A stretch of DNA of 64,000 bases from Ferdinandcohnia humi_A (GCA_047608075.1 JBLKRX010000012.1:1-64000), one strand, 5' to 3'; shown: positions 53,731 to 63,391, counted from the stretch's first letter. Program-made: numbers and translations. Notes: generated by a model from the letters alone, not told the origin.

Positions 53731-54159
53731 ATGTCTGTAGATGTTTATCTTGTTTTTAATGGAAATTGCCAAGAAGCAGTCGAATTTTACACAAAGGTAT
53801 TTAAAATAGAAACACCTAAAATTATGACTTTTGGTGAATCACCGCAGAATCCAGAATATCAACTTCCAGAGGAAGCAAAAGATTTGGTCATGCACGCTCG
53901 TCTTACTATTGATGGAAGCAATGTCATGTTTTCAGATACCTTCCCTGGTCAGCCATTTGTTTTAGGCAATAACGTAACACTTGCTTTGATAAGTAAAAAT
54001 ATGGATGATTTAAAATCCTGGTATGAACAATTAAAAGATGGCGGTACAGTTGGAATGGAACTGCAGGAAACCTTCTGGAGCAAGCTCTATGGCCAAGTAA
54101 CAGATAAATTCGGAATCCATTGGCAACTTAACTATGACAATGGCGAAATGGCCATGTGA
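53731..54159 (+). CDS. VOC-family protein, PhnB-like
   Basis: A 142-residue glyoxalase-fold protein of the PhnB/YjdN type (DVYLVFNGNCQEAVEFYTKVF; DLVMHARLTIDGSNVMFSDT; FWSKLYGQVTDKFGIHWQLN). These proteins are dimers with a metal site, and their reactions are mostly unknown. The ATG following AAAGGAG by eight bases was chosen over a GTG three codons earlier. It is monocistronic with a long terminator. A link to phosphonate use is unproven; a PhnA-like gene lies 2.4 kb away. Confidence 0.85.
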   Translation: MSVDVYLVFNGNCQEAVEFYTKVFKIETPKIMTFGESPQNPEYQLPEEAKDLVMHARLTIDGSNVMFSDTFPGQPFVLGNNVTLALISKNMDDLKSWYEQLKDGGTVGMELQETFWSKLYGQVTDKFGIHWQLNYDNGEMAM

Positions 54160-54206
54160 AAAAGGATACAGGACTTTTCTTTGTAGAAAAGACTGTATCC
54201 TTTTTT
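54159..54206 (+). terminator. Terminator of the VOC gene
   Basis: AAAAAGGATACAG / CTGTATCCTTTTTT with an inner GACTTTTC/GAAAAGAC extension. Confidence 0.85.
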
Positions 54207-54443
54207 CAAACTCGTATAGTTATGAAACGATTCAGAGAAATAATGATAAAGTTGCCTCACTTATGATAGGATTCATCCCACCTTTTTAAGCTGTGTTTTT
54301 TTACAAAAACTCATAAACTATAAAACTTCTTATCAAAAAAGACATTATTTGAACAATATTTATTAGATGTCGAATTCGTCTTTAACGAGCATAAATTCGT
54401 AATTTCTTATGTTTACACTCTATTAACTCATATTTATAAGTTT

Positions 54444-54854
54444 TTATTTTATTTTTCCTATTGAAATATTAACCCTGTAGTTAGCATACTTGAGAATATC
54501 ATCAAGGGTTTTATTTAAATCGAATTGATTGGAAATGCTGGCCGTTATAATATAACAGCCTTCTCCACTTATTCGGTGAACTTCTTTAATATCCGGATTT
54601 CCTTTTACGTATTTTTGAAATTCAAGGTGATGATTTGATTTTAGAAATGCGGTAATAAATGCCTGTATACTCTTTCCAAGCTTTAATTCATTCACTGCTA
54701 TGGTGTATTGCTCAATAACCCCATCTTCTTCCATCCTGCGAATTCTATTGCCCACCGCCTGGCCCGTCATATGAATCGACTCTCCGATTTCCTTCCAAGG
54801 TTTACGGGAGTTTTCTTTTAATATTTCAAGGATTTGAAAGTCAATTTCATCCAT
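54444..54854 (-). CDS. Lrp/AsnC-family regulator
   Basis: A 136-residue feast/famine regulator: an N-terminal helix-turn-helix (MDEIDFQILEILKENSRKPWKEIGESIHMTGQAVGNRIRRMEEDGVI) and a C-terminal RAM ligand-binding domain with VHRISGEGCYIITASI. It is divergent from the MBL-fold gene (190 bases between starts), which it may control. It resembles Bacillus LrpA/B and YezC-type members, but the ligand is unknown. Confidence 0.85.
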   Translation of the reverse strand: MDEIDFQILEILKENSRKPWKEIGESIHMTGQAVGNRIRRMEEDGVIEQYTIAVNELKLGKSIQAFITAFLKSNHHLEFQKYVKGNPDIKEVHRISGEGCYIITASISNQFDLNKTLDDILKYANYRVNISIGKIK

Positions 54855-55043
54855 ACCTATTCCCCCTAAAAAAACAGTATAGGCTTTCTAATTGTATTGT
54901 AAATGAATCAAAGCGAGATTAGTTATTAAATTTCTTTCATGATGAAACAAAAGAGCGAATTTCCTTTTCGTCAGAAACTGTTTGTAAAAATGTGGATGGT
55001 ATACAATAAAATGGAAAACGAGTTTACAAGGGAGAGAAAATCT

Positions 55044-55802
55044 ATGAAGATTCAATTAATACGCCATGCAACACATCTTATTACTTATAAAGGCCTAAAA
55101 CTCCTTTTAGATCCTATGCTTAGCCCGAAGGGAACACTTCCACCGGTTCCCAATGCTCCTAATCAGCATCTAAATAATCCTTTATCTTCATTGCCGGTAA
55201 GTCTGGAGGAATTAGTAGGGATTGATGCGATTATTGTTACACACTCTCATCGTGATCATTTTGATAACCATGCTATTTCGATCTTACCAAAGTATATACC
55301 ATTATTTTGTCAGCCTGCAGATGAGCAATTAATAAAAGATAAAGGATTCGAACATGTCATAGCAATAGATGGGGAATTTGTTTGGCAGGGAATTGAATTG
55401 ATCCGAACAGAAGGGAGACACGGTCATGGTCAACTTGCAGAAGCAATGGGATCTGTTTCCGGATTTATTTTAAGAACAAAGGATGAGCCAATCTTATATA
55501 TTATTGGCGATAGTGTATGGTATTCAGATATCCAACAATATTTTAAACTCTTCTCCCCCGATGCTGCAATCGTTTTTGCGGGAGAAGCACAATTCTTAGA
55601 TGGCCTTCCGATTACAATGGGGATTGCGGATATTGAAAATATTAGACAGACTTCACCATATACAAAACTAATTATTTCCCATATGGAATCTTGGAATCAC
55701 TGCTTATTAAAGCGGGAAGAGGTTCGGGATTATATAAGTCAGAACAAATTAGAAAATAAAATTTCAGTACCTGAAAATGGAGAAATAATTGAGATTCGAT
55801 AG
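55044..55802 (+). CDS. MBL-fold metal-dependent hydrolase, UlaG-like
   Basis: A 252-residue metallo-beta-lactamase-fold enzyme. Metal ligands are in THSHRDHFDNH (HxHxDH-like), with further histidines in GRHGHGQ and ISHMESWNH and the aspartate in IIGDSVWY. The group includes L-ascorbate-6-phosphate lactonase and N-acyl-phosphatidylethanolamine hydrolases; the substrate here is unknown. The ATG with AAGGGAG at nine bases was chosen; a longer frame from 54939 has no site. A truncated EamA gene begins directly after its stop, suggesting a former operon. Confidence 0.82.
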   Translation: MKIQLIRHATHLITYKGLKLLLDPMLSPKGTLPPVPNAPNQHLNNPLSSLPVSLEELVGIDAIIVTHSHRDHFDNHAISILPKYIPLFCQPADEQLIKDKGFEHVIAIDGEFVWQGIELIRTEGRHGHGQLAEAMGSVSGFILRTKDEPILYIIGDSVWYSDIQQYFKLFSPDAAIVFAGEAQFLDGLPITMGIADIENIRQTSPYTKLIISHMESWNHCLLKREEVRDYISQNKLENKISVPENGEIIEIR

Positions 55803-55976
55803 AGGGTCTATGATGAAAAACCTGAAAGAATAGTATTTGTTTTATTCTCTGCAGTCGGATTTGGATTAATGGGATGTCTCTCCAAATTTGCCGGTAATTC
55901 TGGGGTGAATATATTCACGTTATTAAGTTTCAGATTTTTTAATAGCCTTTTTAATCAGGGATCCAGACAGAGATAG
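55803..55976 (+). pseudogene. N-terminal fragment of an EamA/DMT transporter
   Basis: Read in frame: ERIVFVLFSAVGFGLMGCLSKFAGNSGVNIFTLLSFRFFNSLF (residues given as a family block), then an early stop. This is the first helix and start of the second of a drug/metabolite transporter; the other eight helices are absent. It lies directly downstream of the MBL-fold gene. Confidence 0.7.
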
Positions 55977-56039
55977 ACTATCTAAAATTTCATAATTAAT
56001 AGAATCAAAATAGTTGTTAGTCATATCTATTTTCTTCAG

Positions 56040-56120
56040 CAATTATCTAAAAGCCATCAATTACAAGAAACAGGACGCGTTATAGGAAAAATTGTGATTA
56101 TGATGGAAGAAAACCAGTAG
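56040..56120 (+). pseudogene. C-terminal fragment of a quinone oxidoreductase/zinc ADH-like gene
   Basis: The frame SKSHQLQETGRVIGKIVI followed by MMEENQ and a stop matches the C-terminus of NADPH:quinone reductases (the usual form is AHxxxExGxxxGKIVL). Nothing else of the gene remains. A terminator follows 12 bases later. Together with the EamA fragment it marks a deletion junction. Confidence 0.6.
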
Positions 56121-56131
56121 TAACCCAGTTA

Positions 56132-56167
56132 TGAAAGAGATTGTCCTTTGGGGCAATCTCTTTCTTG
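56132..56167 (+). terminator. Terminator after the gene fragments
   Basis: AAAGAGATTG / CAATCTCTTT followed by CTT. Confidence 0.75.
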
Positions 56168-56487
56168 TAATTTGGAACACTATTCATAATTTCTACCCGT
56201 TTGTCTCCAGACTAAGATAGTAATCTACGAAAGTATAAAACCTTATTTTCTTTAGATAATGACATTTAACCCCCCCCCCACGAAAAAGGACCATTTGTCT
56301 ACTTATACCAAAGTTTTAGCCGATAACGATACTCAATGAGTTTTTAAGAATAAAAGCCATAAATCGAATTATAAAACAAATTAATCAAAAAAACACTTCT
56401 ATCTATGATACGGTTCACCGTACGTATCTATGAGGTTTCCTTCTTTAAGAGAAATAGAGATTTGGACTCTATTATATGATTATGTAT
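56168..56487. other. AT-rich intergenic region with a C tract
   Basis: About 320 bases with no gene. A run of ten C residues near 56271-56280 stands out in AT-rich sequence. It is far from any start codon, so phase variation of a gene is not indicated. Confidence 0.6.
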
Positions 56488-56829
56488 TTATACCTTCTTA
56501 ACGAATTCAGATTTTAATTTCATTGCACCGAAGCCATCAATCTTACAATCAATATCATGGTCTCCATCTACCAACCGAATACTTTTTACTTTAGTTCCTT
56601 GCTTTAGAACGGATGAACTTCCTTTTACTTTAAGGTCTTTAATAACTGTTACAGTATCCCCATCGTTCAAAACATTCCCGTTTGCATCTTTAATAATCCG
56701 CTTATCCTCGATAGTCTCCCGTTGCTTATTTAACTCCCACTCATAACCACATGTTGGGCAGACTAGTAAAATTCCATCCTCATAAGTATATTCAGAATTA
56801 CATTCTGGGCAATTAGGTAAATTACTCAT
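56488..56829 (-). CDS. PhnA/YjdM-family zinc-ribbon protein
   Basis: A 113-residue PhnA-domain protein: an N-terminal zinc ribbon with four cysteines (LPNCPECNSEYTYEDGILLVCPTCGYEW) and the conserved SH3-like C-terminal part (DANGNVLNDGDTVTVIKDLKVKGSS; VDGDHDIDCKIDGFGAMKLKSEFVKK). Despite the name, this family is not the phosphonoacetate hydrolase and its function is unsettled. GGGAGAAC lies before the ATG. Monocistronic. Confidence 0.9.
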   Translation of the reverse strand: MSNLPNCPECNSEYTYEDGILLVCPTCGYEWELNKQRETIEDKRIIKDANGNVLNDGDTVTVIKDLKVKGSSSVLKQGTKVKSIRLVDGDHDIDCKIDGFGAMKLKSEFVKKV

Positions 56830-57184
56830 CGTTTTCAGTTCTCCCTTGTTAATTAGTTACATCATAGATTATATCCTTTAATACTACCTTTTTTGTACGA
56901 AAATATAATATACATTTGGAAATCACAAAGGACTCGTCTTTTTTCCCAAATCGCATAAAAAACCTATCCAAGCAAAAAATTTCATTTCATTATTCAACTC
57001 TCAAATCCTTTGCTTCCCCTCTTTTGCAGTTATATACAATGAGCACCTTTCCAAAGCCTCCAAAAATTACCAAACAAATATTCTATTAAACATAAATAAA
57101 GCGTTTGCATTATTTTTTAAATGGATTATAATACTTGTATACAAGTATACTTGAATTTTGTTTAAGGGGTGAAAAGTTGATATT
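56830..57184. other. Leader region of phnA-like gene and gnt promoter region
   Basis: About 355 bases. The left 200 bases show nothing definite. The right end holds the gluconate promoter: -35 TTGCAT (57105-57110), a 16-base spacer, -10 TATAAT (57127-57132) and the GntR operator. A partial CcpA-like site (AAAGCGTTTGCA) overlaps the -35 box. Confidence 0.6.
57131..57148 (+). promoter_or_regulatory. GntR operator of the gluconate operon
   Basis: ATACTTGTATACAAGTAT is a perfect 18-bp palindrome and matches the known gnt operator of B. subtilis. It overlaps the end of the -10 box, so GntR binding would block RNA polymerase; gluconate releases it. Confidence 0.93.
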
Positions 57185-57916
57185 ATGACCTATTCTAAAG
57201 ATTTTCTATATCCTGAAAAATGGCTTTCCAAAGCGTCAGCTGGAGACCGAGTAGCCTCTGAGCTTAGAATGCGTATTATAGCCGGCATAATTGAAAGCGG
57301 TACCGTTCTCTCGGAAAATAAATTGGCCGCAGATTTTGCAGTTAGCCGGTCACCCATTCGCGAAGCTTTGAAAACCCTATCATCTGAAAATATGATTCGA
57401 TTGGAAAGAATGGGTGCTGTTGTCATTGGTTTAACAGAAAAAGAAATAGAAGAAATCTATGATGTTCGTCTACTGATAGAAACGTTTGTGTTTGAACGGC
57501 TCGTAAGAAAGGAAACGAATGAATTAGCAATGGAGCTAAGTAAAATAGTAGAGATGATGAAGATTGCCATAAAATATCAAGATGCTGATGAATTTTCTTA
57601 CCAGGATGTCTTATTTCACGAGACAATCATCCGTTCCATTGGACATTCCCATATCCTAATGATTTGGAATAATTTAAAGCCAGTGATGGAAAGTTTCATT
57701 CTTTTATCTATGCGAGCCCGCTTCAAGGAAAAATATGACGACTTTACACGAATTGTGAAAAACCACGAACTATATATTGATGCAATCAAAACAAAAGATA
57801 GAAGCCTCATGATTAAGTCTTTACACAAAAACTTTGATGATGTTCAAGGGAAAGTAGAAGACTTATGGAAATCACAACAAATGCTATCTGAAGGAGAAGA
57901 ACAACAAGATGACTAG
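57185..57916 (+). CDS. gntR: Gluconate operon repressor GntR
   Basis: A 243-residue GntR/FadR-type regulator: an N-terminal winged helix (GDRVASELRMRIIAGIIESGTVLSENKLAADFAVSRSPIREALKTL, residues about 18-65) and an all-helical FCD ligand domain (VLFHETIIRSIGHSHI with metal-ligand histidines). It represses the gnt operon and is released by gluconate. It is the first gene, with the operator 37 bases upstream, and its 3' end overlaps gntK by eight bases. Confidence 0.92.
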   Translation: MTYSKDFLYPEKWLSKASAGDRVASELRMRIIAGIIESGTVLSENKLAADFAVSRSPIREALKTLSSENMIRLERMGAVVIGLTEKEIEEIYDVRLLIETFVFERLVRKETNELAMELSKIVEMMKIAIKYQDADEFSYQDVLFHETIIRSIGHSHILMIWNNLKPVMESFILLSMRARFKEKYDDFTRIVKNHELYIDAIKTKDRSLMIKSLHKNFDDVQGKVEDLWKSQQMLSEGEEQQDD

Positions 57917-59453
57917 CTATATGTTAGGTGTTGATATTGGTACCACCAGTACAAAAGCAGTATTGTTTAGTGAACAAGGTGAAGTCATTCAACAAGAAAA
58001 TGTTGGATACCCTCTATATACACCAGATATCTCTACAGCTGAACAAAATCCAGAAGAGATTTTTCAGGCTGTATTACAAGCTATTAACAATATCATGAAA
58101 CGTCATTTAGATAAAAAACTATTGTTTGTTTCATTTAGTAGTGCCATGCACAGTGTCATTGCTATAGATGAAAATGACCAGCCCCTTACGCCTGTAATAA
58201 CTTGGGCAGATAACCGAAGTGAAGCGTGGGCACTTAAAATTAAAGATGAGTTGAATGGGCATGAAGTTTATAAAAGAACCGGAACACCCATTCACCCGAT
58301 GTCACCATTAAGCAAAATTGCTTGGATTGTAAATGATCGGCCTGAAATCGCTATCAAAACGAAAAAATATATCGGGATTAAAGAATATATTTTCAATAAA
58401 TTCTTTGACCAATATGTAGTCGATTATTCACTGGCGTCAAGCATGGGAATGATGAATCTAAAAACATTAGAATGGGACGAGGAAGCATTAACAATTGCTG
58501 GTATCACAAGCGAACATTTATCAAAACTCGTGCCAACAACTACGATATTCAGCAACTGCAATCACGATTTGGCTAAACAAATTGGAATCGATCCACAAAC
58601 ACCCTTTGTTATTGGGGCAAGTGATGGAGTCCTTTCAAACCTAGGTGTAAATGCAATTAGAAAAGGTGAAATTGCTGTTACGATTGGGACAAGCGGTGCC
58701 ATTCGCACCATTATTGACAAACCCCAAACTGATGAAAAAGGGAGAATTTTCTGTTATGCCTTAACAGAAAAGCATTGGGTCATCGGTGGACCAGTAAACA
58801 ATGGCGGGATGGTTCTTCGCTGGATTCGGGATGAATTTGCTTCATCTGAAATCGAAACAGCGAAAAGATTAGGTATCGATCCATACGAAGTATTAACAAA
58901 AATTGCTGAACGTGTTAGACCAGGATCTGATGGGTTGCTATTCCACCCATACCTAGCAGGTGAACGTGCTCCGTTATGGAATCCGGACGTGCGTGGATCA
59001 TTTTTCGGTTTAACGATGTCTCATAAGAAAGAACATATGATTCGGGCAGCCCTTGAAGGTGTCATTTATAATTTGTACACTGTGTTTTTAGCTTTAATCG
59101 AATGCATGGACGGTCCGGTTACCAGAATTCAAGCAACTGGAGGCTTCGCAAGATCTGAGGTTTGGCGACAGATGATGTCAGATATCTTTGAATCAGAAGT
59201 AGTAGTACCCGAAAGTTATGAAAGTTCTTGTCTTGGTGCTTGTATTTTAGGACTATATGCCACAGGAAAAATTGATTCTTTTGAGATCGTCTCCGAAATG
59301 GTAGGCGATACCTATAAACACACACCTAAAGAAGAGGCTGTAAAAGAATATAGACAATTGTTACCTATCTTCATTAATTTATCCAGAGCGTTAAAAGATG
59401 ATTATACATCGATTTCAAATTATCAAAGAAGCTTACTAAAACCCAAGTATTAG
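57909..59453 (+). CDS. gntK: Gluconokinase
   Basis: A 514-residue FGGY-family sugar kinase that phosphorylates gluconate to 6-phosphogluconate. The ATP-binding start MLGVDIGTTSTKAVLFSEQG, the substrate region SSAMHSVIAIDENDQPLTPVITWADNRS and the C-terminal block ATGGFARSEVWRQMMSDIF are present. Length and type match B. subtilis GntK (513), not the small E. coli kinase. It overlaps gntR and is followed by the permease 12 bases on. Confidence 0.94.
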   Translation: MTSYMLGVDIGTTSTKAVLFSEQGEVIQQENVGYPLYTPDISTAEQNPEEIFQAVLQAINNIMKRHLDKKLLFVSFSSAMHSVIAIDENDQPLTPVITWADNRSEAWALKIKDELNGHEVYKRTGTPIHPMSPLSKIAWIVNDRPEIAIKTKKYIGIKEYIFNKFFDQYVVDYSLASSMGMMNLKTLEWDEEALTIAGITSEHLSKLVPTTTIFSNCNHDLAKQIGIDPQTPFVIGASDGVLSNLGVNAIRKGEIAVTIGTSGAIRTIIDKPQTDEKGRIFCYALTEKHWVIGGPVNNGGMVLRWIRDEFASSEIETAKRLGIDPYEVLTKIAERVRPGSDGLLFHPYLAGERAPLWNPDVRGSFFGLTMSHKKEHMIRAALEGVIYNLYTVFLALIECMDGPVTRIQATGGFARSEVWRQMMSDIFESEVVVPESYESSCLGACILGLYATGKIDSFEIVSEMVGDTYKHTPKEEAVKEYRQLLPIFINLSRALKDDYTSISNYQRSLLKPKY

Positions 59454-59465
59454 GAGGAAATTACC

Positions 59466-60812
59466 GTGCCATTAGTTATTGTAGGTATTGGAATTATAGC
59501 TTTATTAATTTTAATCATGGGCTTTAAATTAAACACTTTTATTTCATTAATTATTGTATCATTTGGTGTTGCTTTAGCACTTGGAATGCCAATGGAGGAA
59601 ATTGTTAAGACGATTGAAGCTGGATTGGGCGGAACACTTGGTCACTTGGCGTTAATTTTTGGACTTGGAGCAATGTTAGGTAAGTTAATTGCAGACTCAG
59701 GTGGCGCACAGCGAATTGCGATGACCCTTGTCAACAAATTCGGTGAAAAGAACATTCAATGGGCAGTTGTGGCTGCATCATTTATTATCGGTGTAGCATT
59801 ATTCTTTGAAGTAGGACTTGTATTATTAATTCCAATCGTATTTGCCATTTCAAGAGAATTAAAGGTTTCCATCTTGTATCTTGGTATTCCGATGACAGCA
59901 GCTTTGTCTGTAACACACGGATTTTTACCACCACACCCAGGACCAACTGTTATTGCTGGTGAATTTGGTGCAAACATCGGTGAAGTATTACTTTATGGTT
60001 TTATCATTGCTATCCCAACTGTCATTTTAGCTGGGCCTGTATTTACGAAAATCGCTAAAAAGCTAGTACCTGAATCATTTACAAAAACAGGTAGCATCGC
60101 CTCTCTAGGGGAACAGAAAACTTTTAAACTTGAAGACACTCCTGGTTTTGGAATTAGTGTATTCACTGCATTACTACCTGTTATTCTAATGTCAATTGCT
60201 ACAATTATTACTTTGCTACAAAAAACATTAGGATTTGAAGATAATAGTTTCCTAGCAACTATCCGCTTTATCGGTGATGCTGGTACTTCAATGGTGATCT
60301 CCTTATTAGTTGCAGTCTATACAATGGGATTAGCAAGAAAGATTCCCATCAAGACGGTGATGGAATCTTGTACAACAGCTATCTCACATATTGGGATGAT
60401 GCTCTTAATTATTGGTGGAGGTGGCGCCTTCAAACAAGTATTAATTAATGGCGGTGTTGGTGACTATGTAGCTGAATTATTCAAAGAAACCGCCCTATCA
60501 CCAATCTTGCTTGCCTGGATTATCGCTGCAATCTTACGTATATCTTTAGGGTCTGCTACGGTTGCTGCTTTAACTACTGCCGGTTTAGTTATTCCAATGT
60601 TAGGTCAATCAGATGTTAACCTTGCATTAGTTGTACTTGCAACTGGTGCTGGAAGCTTAATTGCTTCACACGTAAACGATGCTGGTTTCTGGATGTTCAA
60701 AGAATATTTTGGATTAAGTATGAAAGAGACATTTGCAACATGGACTTTACTTGAAACAATTATTTCCGTAGCTGGGTTAGGATTTGTTTTATTACTTAGC
60801 TTATTTGTATAA
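59466..60812 (+). CDS. gntP: Gluconate permease
   Basis: A 448-residue GntP-family proton symporter with about 12-14 membrane helices (GLGGTLGHLALIFGLGAMLGKLIADSGGAQRIA; THGFLPPHPGPTVIAGEFGANIGE; GSATVAALTTAGL). It imports gluconate. The GTG start follows AGGAGG by eight bases. It is the third gene of the operon. Confidence 0.94.
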   Translation: MPLVIVGIGIIALLILIMGFKLNTFISLIIVSFGVALALGMPMEEIVKTIEAGLGGTLGHLALIFGLGAMLGKLIADSGGAQRIAMTLVNKFGEKNIQWAVVAASFIIGVALFFEVGLVLLIPIVFAISRELKVSILYLGIPMTAALSVTHGFLPPHPGPTVIAGEFGANIGEVLLYGFIIAIPTVILAGPVFTKIAKKLVPESFTKTGSIASLGEQKTFKLEDTPGFGISVFTALLPVILMSIATIITLLQKTLGFEDNSFLATIRFIGDAGTSMVISLLVAVYTMGLARKIPIKTVMESCTTAISHIGMMLLIIGGGGAFKQVLINGGVGDYVAELFKETALSPILLAWIIAAILRISLGSATVAALTTAGLVIPMLGQSDVNLALVVLATGAGSLIASHVNDAGFWMFKEYFGLSMKETFATWTLLETIISVAGLGFVLLLSLFV

Positions 60813-60821
60813 ATCACTCCA

Positions 60822-60860
60822 GGAAGGAAAACCCCCAATTCAATGAGGGGGTTTCTTCCT
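60822..60860 (+). terminator. Possible intra-operon attenuator between gntP and gntZ
   Basis: GGAAG-AAAACCCCC pairs with GGGGGTTTCTTCC across a nine-base loop. The T run after it is poor, so partial termination or mRNA processing is more likely than a full stop. Confidence 0.55.
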
Positions 60861-60888
60861 ATTAATCTGACAAAAAGGAGAAGCAAAA

Positions 60889-62292
60889 ATGTTACAAACA
60901 ATTGGTGTTATTGGTTTAGGAGTTATGGGTAGTAATATTGCATTAAACATGGCTAGTAAAGGCGAGCAAGTGGCTGTTTATAATTACACAAGAGACTTAA
61001 CTGATAAACTTGTACAAAAACTTGAAGGTCAATCCATTACTCCTTACTATGATATAGAAGCTTTTGTGCAGTCCTTAGAAACTCCAAGAAAAATTTTTGT
61101 AATGGTTACAGCAGGGAAAGCGATAGATTCGGTAGTCAGCTCCTTAGTCCCCTTCCTTGAAGAAGGCGATATCATCATGGACGGCGGTAACTCTCATTAT
61201 GAAGATACTGAACGCAGATATGATGAGCTAAAATCAAAAGGAATAGGTTATTTAGGGATTGGTATTTCAGGCGGCGAAGTCGGTGCTTTAACAGGACCTG
61301 CTATCATGCCTGGAGGAGATAAAAACGTCTATGAAAAAGTGGCCCCTATTCTTACTAAAATAGCAGCACAAGTTGAAGGAGAACCTTGCTGCGTTTATAT
61401 CGGTCCCAAAGGCGCTGGTCACTTTGTAAAAATGGTCCATAACGGAATTGAATATGCAGATATGCAACTAATTGCTGAAGCATATACGTTTTTAAGAGAA
61501 AGATTAGGTTTATCGGTTGAGGAAATAGCCGATATCTTTGAAACGTGGAATCAAGGAGAACTAAAGAGTTATTTAATTGAAATCACGGCAGAGATTTTAC
61601 GGAAAAAAGATGAGATAACAGGCTCACCACTGATTGATGTAATTTTAGATAAAGCCGGTCAAAAAGGTACGGGTAAATGGACAAGTATTCAATCTATCGA
61701 TAATGGGATACCGACATCAATCATTACAGAGTCTTTATTTGCTCGTTACATTTCTTCTTTAAAAGAGGAACGGGTTCTAGCGGAAACAATCTTAACAGGA
61801 CCAAATGAAGGTCAACAGAATCTAGATAAAAATGAGTGGGTTGACTACGTTCGACAAGCATTATATATGGGGAAAATTTGTGCATACGCACAAGGGTTTA
61901 CACAATATAAAATGACATCTGAACTTTACAATTGGAATTTACCATTAAAGGATATTGCCCTTATTTTCCGTGGCGGATGTATTATTCGTGCTAAATTTTT
62001 AAACATTATTAGTGAAGCATACAAGGTGCAGCCGAATCTAGCAAATTTATTAATCTCTCCCTATTTTGCAGAAAAGAGTAAAGACTACCAAAATGGATTA
62101 CGAAAAATAGTCTGTGAAGGTGTTCAATCAGGTATCTCTTTCCCATGTTTGAGTGCTTCCCTCACATATTTCGATAGTTATCGAACGGGCATATCCAATG
62201 CCAATCTACTTCAAGCACAACGGGATTATTTTGGTGCCCATACTTATGAACGACGTGATGTAGAAGGAACCTTTCACACAAATTGGCAGTAA
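60889..62292 (+). CDS. gntZ: 6-phosphogluconate dehydrogenase, GntZ-type
   Basis: A 467-residue decarboxylating 6-phosphogluconate dehydrogenase: N-terminal Rossmann motif IGVIGLGVMGSNIALNMASKG, DGGNSHYEDTERR, the substrate/catalytic block GISGGEVGALTGPAIMPGG and GAGHFVKMVHNGIEYADMQLIAEAY, and the C-terminal helix swap region. It converts 6-phosphogluconate to ribulose 5-phosphate, CO2 and reduced cofactor. It closes the gnt operon as gntZ does in B. subtilis. Confidence 0.94.
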   Translation: MLQTIGVIGLGVMGSNIALNMASKGEQVAVYNYTRDLTDKLVQKLEGQSITPYYDIEAFVQSLETPRKIFVMVTAGKAIDSVVSSLVPFLEEGDIIMDGGNSHYEDTERRYDELKSKGIGYLGIGISGGEVGALTGPAIMPGGDKNVYEKVAPILTKIAAQVEGEPCCVYIGPKGAGHFVKMVHNGIEYADMQLIAEAYTFLRERLGLSVEEIADIFETWNQGELKSYLIEITAEILRKKDEITGSPLIDVILDKAGQKGTGKWTSIQSIDNGIPTSIITESLFARYISSLKEERVLAETILTGPNEGQQNLDKNEWVDYVRQALYMGKICAYAQGFTQYKMTSELYNWNLPLKDIALIFRGGCIIRAKFLNIISEAYKVQPNLANLLISPYFAEKSKDYQNGLRKIVCEGVQSGISFPCLSASLTYFDSYRTGISNANLLQAQRDYFGAHTYERRDVEGTFHTNWQ

Positions 62293-62358
62293 TCATTTGA
62301 AATCGAGACCTGCAAACAAACAATGAAAACCTTTAGAGGAATATTTCCTACTTAATAT

Positions 62359-62411
62359 AAGCTGAAATATACATAAGCAATTTCTTGCTTTGTATATTTC
62401 AGCTTTTTTTA
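62359..62411 (+). terminator. Terminator of the gnt operon
   Basis: A long stem (AAGCTGAAATATACA and complement, with AAGCAA/TTGCTT at the top) followed by seven T. Confidence 0.92.
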
Positions 62412-62686
62412 TTTACACAAACCTCATTTACTTATGATTCAGTTCACCGTGATGGTCAATAAGAGGGTTTATCATTCAATTATTTCATGTTATTTGCAAC
62501 TCCAACTTAAGCCCTTTTGCTTAATTATTTGAACTATAAATCCTACCTAAATCTCTATTAAAAAATGCATATAGGGTCCCCCTCTGTTAATTAGATTCTG
62601 TCTCTTTTTACTATACATTTATTGGGGTTTATAACAATAACATCAGTGGTAAACTATGTAATAGCTATTTTAGTGAGGTGTCTTAT
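62412..62686. other. Leader region of the YetF-like gene
   Basis: AT-rich, no gene or clear regulatory site seen apart from the ribosome site GAGGTG before the next start. Confidence 0.5.
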
Positions 62687-63391
62687 ATGGATTTTTTCCA
62701 TGGCCAAGAAACACTTTCCAGCCTTGAGTGGTTTCTTCGAGCTTTTGTTGCTTTTTTCTTATTATTAATTGTTACTAGAGTATTAGGTCAGCGTGCCATC
62801 GCCCAATTAAGACCTCTAGATTTTGCAATTGCATTAGTCATCGGAAACATTATTGCCCATCCACTATCAGATGAAAATCTTGGACTAAAAGGGGCCATCA
62901 TTACAACCATTGTACTGGTGGTCTTGTATTTTGGGGGCATTTATATGATCCTGAAATGGCCATGGTTTAGAAGACTAATTACCCCTGCACCAATTACCAT
63001 TGTTCAGGATGGAGAAATTATTTATAAAGGATTAAAAAAAGCAAAGATCTCTATTGATATGTTATTAGAAGAGCTACGGGAAGAAAAAATAGAAGATGTG
63101 AAGAAAGTAGCCTTAGCAATTTGGGAGGCAAACGGGGAGTTTTCGGTTTTTTTGGATCCAAAATACGATCCATTAACCCCTTCTGCGATTCAGATGGAAA
63201 CACAGCCATTCGATTTTCCAAAAACCATTATTAAAGAAGGTAAAATTAATACCAAGGAGTTAAAACTATTTCAAAAGAGCGAAGGATGGGTTGTTTCAAA
63301 TTTAGAAAGTTTATACCAGACTAATGTAAAAAATGTTCTGCTAGCCACCCTTGATAGTCAGGATAACCTTAAGGTTTTTTTATATAAATAA
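62687..63391 (+). CDS. YetF-family (DUF421) membrane protein
   Basis: A 234-residue protein: three N-terminal helices (LEWFLRAFVAFFLLLIVTRVLGQRAIAQLRPLDFAIALVIGNIIAHPL as family block) followed by a DUF421 cytoplasmic domain with ITIVQDGEIIYKGLKKAKISIDMLLEELRE and a second DUF421-like repeat near the C-terminus (IIKEGKINTKELKLFQKSEGWVVSNL). YetF-type proteins are linked to spore germination and membrane processes in Bacillus, with the mechanism open. The ATG following GAGGTG was chosen. Confidence 0.85.
   Translation: MDFFHGQETLSSLEWFLRAFVAFFLLLIVTRVLGQRAIAQLRPLDFAIALVIGNIIAHPLSDENLGLKGAIITTIVLVVLYFGGIYMILKWPWFRRLITPAPITIVQDGEIIYKGLKKAKISIDMLLEELREEKIEDVKKVALAIWEANGEFSVFLDPKYDPLTPSAIQMETQPFDFPKTIIKEGKINTKELKLFQKSEGWVVSNLESLYQTNVKNVLLATLDSQDNLKVFLYK

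Noticed and set aside
56271..56280. Ten-C homopolymer as a phase-variation switch
   Set aside because: It is more than 200 bases from the nearest gene end and not in a promoter or reading frame.
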